From Hymenobacter properus (GTDB lineage: Bacteria; Bacteroidota; Bacteroidia; Cytophagales; Hymenobacteraceae), in assembly GCF_015694735.1 (NCBI RefSeq), contig NZ_JADQDP010000001.1, positions 186,001-250,000 of the forward strand: DNA of 64,000 nt. The letters run 5' to 3'. A program made the translations under genes and the position numbers. Numbering within the stretch: the stretch's first letter is position 1; each line of letters opens with the position of its first letter. The notes below the pieces were generated by a model that saw only the letters and a program-made list of their open reading frames with translations, did not search any database and was not told the DNA's origin. Shown here in pieces: positions 1 through 8,118 of this stretch.

Positions 1-157
1 CGATTTTGATGACGCGCAGCTTGCCGCCGTGCTGGGCCGCTACTTGCTCCAGGATGGGTGCCATGGTTTTGCAGGGGCCGCACCAGGTGGCATAAAAATC
101 AACCAAAACCGGCATACCGGGGCTATTGATGAGCTCGGAAAAGGACTTGCGGGGCAT
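1..157 (-). CDS. trxA: Thioredoxin, 5' part only
   Basis: The window edge cuts this gene after about 52 codons. The translated N-terminus begins [14 protein letters not shown] and carries the motif ATWCGPCK, the WCGPC dithiol active site of thioredoxins, after a VLVDFY strand. Cytoplasmic thiol-disulfide reductase of the thioredoxin fold; no signal peptide is visible. The ATG at 157 is the start that gives a normal thioredoxin N-terminus. The 3' half lies outside the window, so a longer thioredoxin-domain protein cannot be excluded. Confidence 0.9.
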   Translation of the reverse strand, partial: MPRKSFSELINSPGMPVLVDFYATWCGPCKTMAPILEQVAAQHGGKLRVIKI

Positions 158-209
158 GATTTCAAGAAATAAGAAGTGCAAAACAGGAAGGAACGTGGCT
201 TAAACGCAA

Positions 210-234
210 AAAGCCCGGCGGGCGGCCGGGCTTT
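210..234 (-). terminator. Rho-independent terminator
   Basis: A 9-bp perfect stem (AAAGCCCGG / CCGGGCTTT) with a 7-nt loop, followed on the minus strand by a T-rich stretch. It lies 30 bp after the stop codon of the exported protein gene at 265-714 and separates it from thioredoxin. Confidence 0.8.
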
Positions 235-264
235 CGAAAAATGCGGGCTTGCCGCGCGGCAGCA

Positions 265-714
265 CTATTTGGTGATGACGGTCACGTCATTGGCCACTTC
301 CGGGAACACGAAGCGGCCGCTCACGGCTTTCACGCCTTTCACGCGGCATTCCCAGGTGTAGCGGCCGGGGGTGGCGTTGGCGGCCTCGCCGCTATCGGTT
401 TTGAAGTAGTCGGGGTCGGCCGGGTCGGTGGGAAAAAGCACGTCGATGCCGGTTTGGTTTTTGGCCAGCTGCTTCACCAGGAAATAGTCTTTGCCGGTTT
501 TCTCGCTGTGCACCACAAAAGTAGCCGTGTAAGGGCCGAGCTGCCCGTATTTGTCGAGAATGCCCAACTTGATTTGGGCGGTGGTGCTCACCATCCACGT
601 TTGGGCGTGGGCGGCGGAGGCGCTCAGCAGCCAACAAGCCACCAAGGACCCCAGAAGCCGGCCCGCGCGCAGCAGGCGTTTAGAAGATTGGGCAGGATGT
701 ACAGGTGTTGTCAT
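265..714 (-). CDS. Exported protein of unknown function
   Basis: 149 residues from the ATG at 714. The reading frame is open further upstream, but this ATG places a clean signal peptide at the N-terminus: basic residues, then a hydrophobic run (LLGSLVACWLLSASAAHA) with an AHA-Q cleavage site near residue 37. The mature part, about 110 residues, looks beta-rich, with segments such as TATFVVHSEKTGKDYFLVKQ and GRYTWECRVKGVKAV, and has no motif I can assign to a family. Probably periplasmic or secreted. A terminator follows it and it stands alone on this strand. Confidence 0.7.
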   Translation of the reverse strand: MTTPVHPAQSSKRLLRAGRLLGSLVACWLLSASAAHAQTWMVSTTAQIKLGILDKYGQLGPYTATFVVHSEKTGKDYFLVKQLAKNQTGIDVLFPTDPADPDYFKTDSGEAANATPGRYTWECRVKGVKAVSGRFVFPEVANDVTVITK

Positions 715-886
715 GAGAAGAAGAGGGCGGAAAAGGACAAATTGAAAATGAACGGTCAGCAAACCGAACACGCACACCAATGCCGGCCAAGTTAACGCCC
801 TGAAAACAAATCCGCAACTTGCCGCTAACCGGCGTTGTTGCACGGGAAAGGAAAAGAAGCCCTCAAAAATCGGTTTATTTCAATTT

Positions 887-1216
887 ATGGCAAGACGACG
901 CGCCCGCCTCGGCCCCGGCCCTCCCGCAGCCAGCATGGCCCGCGCCCAGCCCCAGTGCGGCCTTTGCGAGCGCACAGTGCAGGCCACCTCGCGCCACCAC
1001 CTGGTGCCGCGCGAGGAAGGGGGCCGCTACGGTCCCACCGTCGACCTGTGCCAGCCCTGCCACAGCAGCGTGCACCGCTTCCTCACCAACCGCGAGCTGG
1101 CCCGCCAGTACCCTACCGTGGAGGCCCTGCGCGCCGCCGAAGGCCTGCAAACCTACCTGAGTTGGATTCGCAAGCAACGCGTGGAGTGCATCACCAACCG
1201 GCGCGGGCGGCACTGA
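887..1216 (+). CDS. HNH-type zinc-binding protein
   Basis: 109 residues. Cys24-x2-Cys27, His37-His38 in SRHHLVPR, and Cys55-x2-Cys58 followed by His63 (CQPCHSSVH) give the pattern of a Cys4 zinc-stabilised HNH fold, in which the HH pair supplies the catalytic and metal-binding histidines. Family members act as DNA nucleases, but small chromosomal copies like this have no established role. The first 16 residues are Arg/Pro-rich; Met17 (position 935) is an alternative start. It converges on sbcC with 3 bp between the two stop codons, so the genes share a termination region. Function is inferred from fold only. Confidence 0.72.
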   Translation: MARRRARLGPGPPAASMARAQPQCGLCERTVQATSRHHLVPREEGGRYGPTVDLCQPCHSSVHRFLTNRELARQYPTVEALRAAEGLQTYLSWIRKQRVECITNRRGRH

Positions 1217-1219
1217 TAA

Positions 1220-4200
1220 TCAAGGCGTAGCGCAGCTGGTCTCGTCGCCTCGCACGCCCACTAGGTACACGGTGCTGTTGCCGCCCGCGCCGGGCCGCAC
1301 CCGAATCTGAGTTCCAATCCGGTCTTTGAGGTCCGACACGTGGGAAATAACACCAATCATTTTGCCTGAGTGCTGCAGGCGCTCCAGCGCGTCCAGCGCC
1401 GTGTTCAGAGCGTCGGGGTCGAGCGTGCCGAACCCTTCGTCGATAAACAACGACTCGATGCGGGCCTTGTGGCCAGCCAGCTCGCTCAGGCCCAGCGCCA
1501 GCGCCAGGCTCACTAAAAAGCTTTCGCCGCCCGAGAGCGAGGCCATGGGGCGCACCGTATCGGCCTGGTCGTGGTCGATGATTTGCAGCTCCAGGTTGCG
1601 ATTGGGCGTTTTCAGGATGGTGTAGCGGCCCGTGAGCTGGCGCAGGCGCAAATTGGCCAGCCGGGCTAGGTGCGTGAGCGTGAGGCCCTGGGCAAATTGG
1701 CTAAACTTGTCGCCCCGTGCCGAACCAATCTGTTCACTCAAATCCTGCCAGCGCTGCTCTTCCTGCTGGCGCAGGGTCAGCTCGTGCTGGCCGGCGGCCA
1801 GCCGCTCACGCGCGTCATCGTCTTGCCGGAGTTGGTTGCCCACGGCCCCGAGCTGCTGCTGCAAAATATCATCGGCCGCCGACAGCGCCTGGAGCTGGGC
1901 GGTGAGTTCGGCAGCGGTGTGGGGCGTGAGACCGGCTTCGGCGTGGTGGTGAAGCTCGGCCGTGAGGTCGGAAAGGCGGCGGGCGGCGGCGGCCTGAGCG
2001 GTGCGGTGGTCCTGGCGGCGCTGGGTGAGGCGTTCTGCTTCGGCGGCGGGCAGGAGCAGGGCGCGCGCCTCGGCAGCCGTGGCCAGGCCAGCAACGGCCA
2101 GGGCGGCGCTGAGCTCCGTTTGGCGCTGGGCGTGGGCGGCGCGGTGCACGGTCAGCTGCGCATTCAAGTCGAGCTGGCGGTTTTGCTGGATTTCCAACGT
2201 TTTCTGCTGTTCGGCCAGTTGGGCCTGGGCGCGCACAGCCGCTTCGGCCAGACGCTGAGTGGCAAGACGCAGCTGCTCGGCTTCGGCGGCGGGGTCGTGG
2301 CCGGCGTACTGGGCCTGGCGGGCGGCTAGTTGCTGGTCAATGGCGAGCTGCGCAGCGGCGAGCGTTGCTTCCGTCGCGTCCAACTGTTTGGCCTGCTGGG
2401 CCAAGCTTTCGGAGTGGGCTTGGTGTTGGCTGGTTTTGCCCAGCAGGGCTTTGCCCAGCTCATTGAGCGCCGCCACTTGTGCCTCGTAGTGCTCGGCCCG
2501 CTCCCGCAGCGTAACCAAAATGCCGTCGTATGGCGGCCGGGCAGGCAGCTGCAGGCGGTGGGGCGCCAGGAGGTCGCGGATGGTACCTTGAAAAATATCG
2601 GTCTGGTCTTCCCAATGCAACAGCTCCTCGGCCAGCTTGGCCAGGTCGGCGGCAGTAGCTTCCTGCCGCTCCAGCAGCCGTGGAATCTCGCGTTCGGCTG
2701 TCGCGGCTGCTTCGCCTTCTTTGAGGTATTGCTCCCGCAGCTTCGTCAGCTGCTCATCCAACTCCGCCACGCGGCGGCGGGCGGCCACGGCTGCGGCTTG
2801 TTCATGGGTGGTGGTAGCCAACAGGGCGCACACAGCCGCCGGATTCGTGGGCTCGGCAGGAGGAGGGGTGCAGGTGGCTGCCAGGGCAATGGCCTGTTGG
2901 CTGGCCGCATCGGCGGCGGCAAGAGCCTCCTTCCGCAGCTTGTAACGTTGCTGCTGCTCGGTCTGGCGGCGGGCCAGGACCGTGGTGGCGAGGCGCAAGT
3001 CCTCTTCCAGCTGGGACAGAGCCAATTGCTGTTGCGACACGCGCTGCTCTTGCTCGTCGGCTTCTGCCGCGAAATCGGCGGCGAAGGCATGTTCCAGTGC
3101 TCCGCACAAAGGGCAGGGCTCGCCCGGCTGCAGGTGTTGGCGGTGCTGGTTGAGGTCGGCCAGGGCTTGCTGGGCACGCAGCTCGCGGCGGTAGCTGTCG
3201 AGCAGGCGCTGGCCGTCGGCCCGTCGTGTTTCGAGGTGGGAGGCGGCGGTTTCGGCCGTGGTTAGGGCCGGGGCTTCCTCCTCTATTTGCGTGGCAAGGG
3301 CATTAGCACGGCTCTGGTGCTCGTGGGCGGCTTCGGCTTTTGGCAGGAGTTGCTGCAAGGCATGTTGCTGCGCGGTGAGGTCGTCGGCGCGCTGGGCCAG
3401 AACCGCGGCCGTTGTGCCCAGCAGCAGGGCGTCGCGCTCGGTGCGGCAAGGTTTGCCTTCGTCCTCAATAGACTTTTTGCGCGCTTTGGCCTCGGCTTCG
3501 AGGGCCTGTTGTCGGCGCAAGTCGGCGCTGGTCTGGTCCTGGGTTTTGAGCAACTCGGCCTGACTAGCAGCTATGCGGGCCGTTTCCTTTTGCGCGCCCT
3601 GCAGGTCAATGATTTCGCGGTCCAGGGCCAGTACCTGGTTTTTCAGGTCAATCTCGGCGCTGTGCTCAATAAGCCAACGGTCCAGCGCTTCGTTTTGGCC
3701 CTGCAGCGTCTCAATTTCCAGGGCTGCGCGCTTCAGGTCCTCAGCTGCTTGCTGGTATTCGAGTTGCTGCTGCGCGTGGGCGTCGCGCTGCAGCTGCAGC
3801 TGGTGCCGCGCGGCGGCAATGGCCGCGTCCTGCTGCTGAGCCTGGCTGAGCAGCGGGCGCAGGCGGTCTTCTTCAGCCAGCGCAGCGGCATGGGCGGCGG
3901 TGGCAGCGGCATGGGCGGTGGCAGCGGTTTCGGCGGCAGTGGTCAGCTGGGGTAGGGCTTCGGCCAGCTCCTTCAGCTGCTTTTCGTCGCTAGCTACCTC
4001 TTTCTCGGCAGCCTCGGCCAGTTCCAGGGGCTTGTCGACGGCGGCAGCGCGCAGGTGGCCCTCAAGGCGGGCAAATTCGGGTTGCAGCTGCTCGTCGTCG
4101 AGGCGCAGGCGCTCGGCCTCGCGGGCGGCGTCGGCTAATTGGCGGTCGAGCTGGTCGAGGATGGTGCGCCAGGTCAGGCAGATGTTTAGCTCCTGCTGCT

Positions 4201-4936
4201 CCTCGTAGTGCTGCTCGGCCTGCCGGTGCAGCACGTCAAGCTGGCGTTCTAACTCGGTGCGCTCGTCTTCGCTCAGCAGCCGGGTGGCGTCCAGCTTGGC
4301 GCGCAGGAGCTTGGTTTTCAATTCTTCCTCTTTCGCTTTCTCAAAAGCCGCTACGCTCAGCCGCGAGTAGATGCCCACGTTGGTCATCTTTTCAAGCAGG
4401 GCGCTGCGCTCCTTTTCGGGCGCATGCAGAAAGCGTGCAAACTTGCCCTGGCTCAGCAAAATAGCCTGCTCAAACTGGCCGAAATCGAGCCCCGATACCT
4501 CGCTTACACGCTTCGGTACGGCTTCTTTGCCGCTCACCACAGCCACGTTGGACGGGCTGAGCACCAGCGTCATGGCGTCGGGGTTGAGGGCGCCTTTGTC
4601 CTCGCCGCGCACTTTGCGCTTCACCTCCCAGCGCGAGCGGTAGCGCACGCGGTCCACGGCGCCGGTGTCGGCGTTGGTTTCGTGCACTTCAAACTCTACT
4701 TCCGAAAAGGCGTCCTTAGCGTGGCGGCTCACCATCTCGCCCACCTGGCGGTCGTGGCGAGGCACCCGGCCGTAGAGGCCTACCGCAATGGCATCAAGTA
4801 GCGTGCTTTTACCCGCCCCGGTGGGGCCCGTGATGGCAAATAGCCCCGTATCGGCCAGGGGTGTCTCGTCGAAACGTATTAGAAACGGACCCGGCAGCGA
4901 GTTGAGGTTAGCGAATCGGACGCTAATAATTTTCAT
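1220..4936 (-). CDS. sbcC: DNA repair exonuclease ATPase SbcC
   Basis: 1238 residues, a Rad50/SMC-type ATPase. Walker A GPTGAGKST lies at 37-45, the ABC signature LSGGES at about 1134-1139 and Walker B LFIDEG near 1166. Two long Ala/Gln/Glu-rich coiled coils flank a zinc hook CPLC at 608-611, close to the middle of the protein as expected. With the SbcD nuclease it forms the complex that cleaves hairpins and processes blocked DNA ends in the cytoplasm. The partner gene is not adjacent: an opposite-strand hydrolase gene separates sbcC from sbcD, whereas the two are normally neighbours in one operon. Length is usual for the family. Confidence 0.96.
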   Translation of the reverse strand: MKIISVRFANLNSLPGPFLIRFDETPLADTGLFAITGPTGAGKSTLLDAIAVGLYGRVPRHDRQVGEMVSRHAKDAFSEVEFEVHETNADTGAVDRVRYRSRWEVKRKVRGEDKGALNPDAMTLVLSPSNVAVVSGKEAVPKRVSEVSGLDFGQFEQAILLSQGKFARFLHAPEKERSALLEKMTNVGIYSRLSVAAFEKAKEEELKTKLLRAKLDATRLLSEDERTELERQLDVLHRQAEQHYEEQQELNICLTWRTILDQLDRQLADAAREAERLRLDDEQLQPEFARLEGHLRAAAVDKPLELAEAAEKEVASDEKQLKELAEALPQLTTAAETAATAHAAATAAHAAALAEEDRLRPLLSQAQQQDAAIAAARHQLQLQRDAHAQQQLEYQQAAEDLKRAALEIETLQGQNEALDRWLIEHSAEIDLKNQVLALDREIIDLQGAQKETARIAASQAELLKTQDQTSADLRRQQALEAEAKARKKSIEDEGKPCRTERDALLLGTTAAVLAQRADDLTAQQHALQQLLPKAEAAHEHQSRANALATQIEEEAPALTTAETAASHLETRRADGQRLLDSYRRELRAQQALADLNQHRQHLQPGEPCPLCGALEHAFAADFAAEADEQEQRVSQQQLALSQLEEDLRLATTVLARRQTEQQQRYKLRKEALAAADAASQQAIALAATCTPPPAEPTNPAAVCALLATTTHEQAAAVAARRRVAELDEQLTKLREQYLKEGEAAATAEREIPRLLERQEATAADLAKLAEELLHWEDQTDIFQGTIRDLLAPHRLQLPARPPYDGILVTLRERAEHYEAQVAALNELGKALLGKTSQHQAHSESLAQQAKQLDATEATLAAAQLAIDQQLAARQAQYAGHDPAAEAEQLRLATQRLAEAAVRAQAQLAEQQKTLEIQQNRQLDLNAQLTVHRAAHAQRQTELSAALAVAGLATAAEARALLLPAAEAERLTQRRQDHRTAQAAAARRLSDLTAELHHHAEAGLTPHTAAELTAQLQALSAADDILQQQLGAVGNQLRQDDDARERLAAGQHELTLRQQEEQRWQDLSEQIGSARGDKFSQFAQGLTLTHLARLANLRLRQLTGRYTILKTPNRNLELQIIDHDQADTVRPMASLSGGESFLVSLALALGLSELAGHKARIESLFIDEGFGTLDPDALNTALDALERLQHSGKMIGVISHVSDLKDRIGTQIRVRPGAGGNSTVYLVGVRGDETSCATP

Positions 4937-5156
4937 GCGAATACTTCTCCCAAAATACTTCCCGAAGGTACGGCAGCCCGCGGCAGCATCGGCCTAGAAA
5001 AGGCAGCCCGCTGGGTTTGGGTTCCCGACAAGCCGCGCTGCCCTCACTGCCCAGATACAACTCTGTCCCGCGCACGGACGTTGTGTTTCGGAAGGCGCCG
5101 CCCGGGGCAGCAAGAAGCAGATAGGTAGCCGGGCTCAATTCCCTTCAACCAAGCTC

Positions 5157-6089
5157 ATGACTATGAATTACATTCGGCGCGGCGCGGGCCGGCCGCTGCT
5201 GCTCCTGCACGGCATTGGCGGCAGCTGGCGCTCCTGGCAAACCATTATCGAAGACCTGGCGGCCGAGCGCGAAGTTATAGCTGTCGATTTGCCGGGCTTT
5301 GGCAACACGCCGCCGCTGGTGGGCCCCGTCAGCATCTCCACTTTGGCCGATGCCGTGACCGACTTTCTGCGCGACCACCACCTGCTCGGCATCGACGCCG
5401 TGGGCAGCTCAATGGGCGCCCGCCTGGTGTTGGAACTGGCCCGGCGGGGCGGCGTGCTGGGGGCCGTGGTATCGCTCGACCCCGGTGGCTTCTGGCAGGG
5501 CTGGGAGGTTCCAGTGTTCTACGATAGTGTGGCCATCTCCACGCAGTTGGTGCGAGCCCTGCAGCCGGCCATGCCCTTCCTGACCGGCAATTCCGCGACG
5601 CGCACGGCGCTATTTGCCCAATTCTCGGCCCACCCGTGGCGGCTGCCCGCCCACGTGGCCCTCGACGAAATGCGCAGCTTTGCTCATGCACCTTCGTTCG
5701 ATGAATTGCTCTACAATTTGGCTTATGGCGAGGTGCAGCAGGGGGCGCCCGGTGGCAGCATCAGCGCGCCGTTGGTTATTGGGTGGGGGCGGCAGGACCG
5801 GGTGTGCTTTCCGCGCCAGGCTCCGCGGGCCCTCAAAAAATTCCCCGATGCGCGCCTGTATTGGTTTGAAAACTGCGGCCATTTTCCGCAGTGGGACCAG
5901 CCCGCCGAAACCGTCCGCCTGATTCTGGCTGCTACTGCCGGACAGAATTTCCGCGACGCAGCTATTGCCGGTCGGCCCGCTAAGATTATGCACATGCCAG
6001 TTTCGGTGGTAGCTGTCGCAGCAGGAGTGGGGGCACTGGTGCTCGGCGGCTTGTGGCTACTGGTGAGAAAGCGGGCCGGGAAGAATTAA
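5157..6089 (+). CDS. Alpha/beta hydrolase with C-terminal membrane anchor
   Basis: 310 residues. An alpha/beta-hydrolase core shows the oxyanion loop HGIGG (18-22), nucleophile elbow GSSMG (Ser85), acid Asp214 in WGRQDRV and His242 in NCGHFPQWD, so the triad is complete. After the core, residues 281-303 form a hydrophobic helix followed by RKRAGKN, which would tail-anchor the enzyme to the inner membrane facing the cytoplasm; most relatives of this size are soluble. The substrate is unknown. It is transcribed divergently from sbcC and towards sbcD, interrupting the usual sbcD-sbcC arrangement. Confidence 0.85.
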   Translation: MTMNYIRRGAGRPLLLLHGIGGSWRSWQTIIEDLAAEREVIAVDLPGFGNTPPLVGPVSISTLADAVTDFLRDHHLLGIDAVGSSMGARLVLELARRGGVLGAVVSLDPGGFWQGWEVPVFYDSVAISTQLVRALQPAMPFLTGNSATRTALFAQFSAHPWRLPAHVALDEMRSFAHAPSFDELLYNLAYGEVQQGAPGGSISAPLVIGWGRQDRVCFPRQAPRALKKFPDARLYWFENCGHFPQWDQPAETVRLILAATAGQNFRDAAIAGRPAKIMHMPVSVVAVAAGVGALVLGGLWLLVRKRAGKN

Positions 6090-6105
6090 GCTAACGTAAC
6101 ATTAT

Positions 6106-6196
6106 GACGAGCGTAGTCGAGGCCTCTCAAGCGCAGCAGTTATCTAAACGAATAGATTATTTCTGCACGCGAGCTGCTTCATTACGCTTGGGTGAG
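6106..6196. repeat. Degenerate intergenic inverted repeat (family B-like)
   Basis: Two imperfect arms around an AT-rich centre (left near 6108-6145, right near 6155-6190). The right arm contains TGCACGCGAG, the core of the family B repeats seen at 33.4 and 35.8 kb. It lies between convergent genes and looks like an old, diverged copy. Confidence 0.5.
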
Positions 6197-6217
6197 TTTT
6201 GTTACGGGAGATGTTTT

Positions 6218-7477
6218 CTAAGATGCCTCGCCGCCCCAGGCCTGCGGGTCGGATTCGCCCAGCAGCTGCCGCAGCTCCCGAAACGTGGCCGTGAGGGCCG
6301 CCGCCCGCTCAGGAGGTAGGCCGGCCACCCGCCGGCCAAATACTTCGTCCACTGTCAGCTCATGCAGCAAGGCCAGCGGAATGGCAGCTTCGGCCAGGTC
6401 TGGGGCCTCGGTGGCACGCTGGTGCCGTACCCCCTTGGGGGCAATGACATGCTGTTTTTGCAATTGCAGCACGGCCTGCACCCGGCGCTGCACCTCGGCG
6501 GGCGTTTCATCGGAGCGCACCAGCACATCGGCCCAGGCCACGTGCTGAAAAGCCGCGTTATCGTAAGCCAAAATGTCGGCCTCCACTTCCTCCAGCGTGC
6601 CGTGGAAGCGCTGCAAGCGCCGCGTCACCGGCACCGGAATGCTCGTGATAACTGGTGCGCCCGCGCCCGCAAACTCCAGCAGCAGCACCTGCTGCTTGTC
6701 GTTGGCCTCTGTGAAGGACAGCGGCACCGGCGAGCCCGAGTAACGGATGTGCGCCCGCCCGCCCACCAGCTGCGGGCGATGCAGGTGGCCCAGGGCTACG
6801 TAGTCGAAGGCCGCTGGGAAATGCTCGGCCCCCACCAGCCCCAGCCCGCCGATGTGCACGTCGCGCTCGGCGCCCTCGCGGGCCTCGCCGCCAGCCGCGT
6901 AAAGGTGGCCGGTGGCCAGCACAGGCACGTCCTGCTCGCGCAGGCGCAGTACGGCTTCGTGGGCAGCCAGGGCGGCGTAGTGCTCGGCAATGCTCTGGCG
7001 AATGCGGATTTGGCGGTCGTCCAGGGTTTCGCCGGGCACGGCCAGCCGGATGTCGCGGTCGCGCAAGAAGGGCACGGCGCAAACCACCAGGCCGGGTCGG
7101 CCGTCGGCCGCATTCAGGTGCAGAATCTGTTCGGCGGGGTCGGCGGGCACGCCGCCCACCACATGGATGCGCAGACGCCGCAGCAGCTGCCGCGAGGCGT
7201 TCAGCATGGTGGGCGAGTCGTGGTTGCCGCCCACCACCACGATGTCGCGGCAGCCGGTGGCCTGCATCTTCACCAAAAAGGTGTAGTACAGCTCTTGGGC
7301 CGTGTAGGAGGGCGACTGGGTGTCGAAGATGTCGCCGGCAATGACCAAGACTTCAATGGCCTGGGCCTGCACTGTGAGCAGGAGCCAATCGAGAAAAGCC
7401 TGCTGCTCAGTGGTGCGTTCCTGGCCGGTGAGGAAGTGCTGACCGAGGTGCCAGTCGGCGGTGTGGAGGACGCGCAT
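6218..7477 (-). CDS. sbcD: DNA repair exonuclease SbcD
   Basis: 419 residues from the ATG at 7477; an upstream in-frame start would add residues lying before the conserved MRVLHTADWHLG. Calcineurin-like phosphoesterase motifs are complete: Asp8 and His10 in TADWHLG, GDIFD (48-52), GGNHD (83-87), GHLY (190-193) and GHLH (230-233), which bind two metal ions. It is the Mre11-type nuclease subunit that works with SbcC on DNA hairpins and double-strand ends. sbcC lies 1.3 kb downstream on the same strand, beyond the opposite-strand hydrolase gene, so the two are probably not co-transcribed. Confidence 0.95.
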   Translation of the reverse strand: MRVLHTADWHLGQHFLTGQERTTEQQAFLDWLLLTVQAQAIEVLVIAGDIFDTQSPSYTAQELYYTFLVKMQATGCRDIVVVGGNHDSPTMLNASRQLLRRLRIHVVGGVPADPAEQILHLNAADGRPGLVVCAVPFLRDRDIRLAVPGETLDDRQIRIRQSIAEHYAALAAHEAVLRLREQDVPVLATGHLYAAGGEAREGAERDVHIGGLGLVGAEHFPAAFDYVALGHLHRPQLVGGRAHIRYSGSPVPLSFTEANDKQQVLLLEFAGAGAPVITSIPVPVTRRLQRFHGTLEEVEADILAYDNAAFQHVAWADVLVRSDETPAEVQRRVQAVLQLQKQHVIAPKGVRHQRATEAPDLAEAAIPLALLHELTVDEVFGRRVAGLPPERAAALTATFRELRQLLGESDPQAWGGEAS

Positions 7478-7521
7478 AGGGTAGAGTGAATACCAAAGAT
7501 ACCCCTGTGGCGAGGAATGAA

Positions 7522-7551
7522 AAAGCCCCGGCATGTGACGGCCGGGGCTTT
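7522..7551 (-). terminator. Rho-independent terminator
   Basis: Perfect 11-bp stem (AAAGCCCCGGC / GCCGGGGCTTT) with an 8-nt loop. It follows the minus-strand pseudogene and precedes sbcD, so it would end transcription of the former before sbcD. Confidence 0.75.
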
Positions 7552-7572
7552 AGGCTGACTAATGCTGGGAAA

Positions 7573-8051
7573 TCAGCGCCAACTATCTAACCTCGTAATG
7601 TTGCTGATTGTCCCTCCGAATTAGCCCATGTGTCCATGTGATTTCATGTCAAAACGGCCGACCATTATGACATATTTCTTGGAGAAATTAGAGACGTTGA
7701 CTTCTTCTTCATTTTCTCTGAAAAGCTTTCCCAAAAGCCGTTACGGGTCAACCCCTGGTCGAAATCCTCCTTATGAAGGTAAATGGCATCGCCTTCGAAC
7801 TCTAAATTGAGGAAGCCAATAACTTGAATGGTTTTGCCATCATATTTCTCAGGATTGGCGATAAGCTTGACAAGAGAAACATCAAATTCATCGCTGGGAG
7901 CGAGAGCAACCGCTTCGGAATAAGGGTCATTCGTCAATGCTGTGTCTTTTTTCTGTTGGGAACAACAAACAGAGGTTGCCCACACAAGCCATACTGAAAT
8001 TCGCTTCACCTGGCGCTTGCAGTGGATGCTGAAAGAAGCAGATGAAACCAT
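7573..8051 (-). pseudogene. Decayed exported-protein gene (frameshift plus stop)
   Basis: The intact frame gives 128 residues from 8051, with a hydrophobic N-terminus followed by a conserved-looking segment (VSLVKLIANPEKYDGKT, then VIGFLNLEFEGDAIYL). Near 7700-7740 the homology-like reading moves to another frame, which continues SKKYVIMVGRFDMKSHGHMG, meets TAA at 7622-7624, and then continues in the same frame with FGGTISNITRL to a TGA at 7573. From memory of the family, the uninterrupted order is a YVII-GTF-GHMG block followed by an SGTIENI-like end. Two independent lesions suggest a pseudogene; a sequencing error could explain the frameshift but not also the stop. Confidence 0.7.
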
Positions 8052-8118
8052 TGGGGCAAGTGAGTTAGCAGCAAAGAGAGGCTAACCGGAAAGCGCTGAT
8101 GTCGGTGTTTGATGGGGC

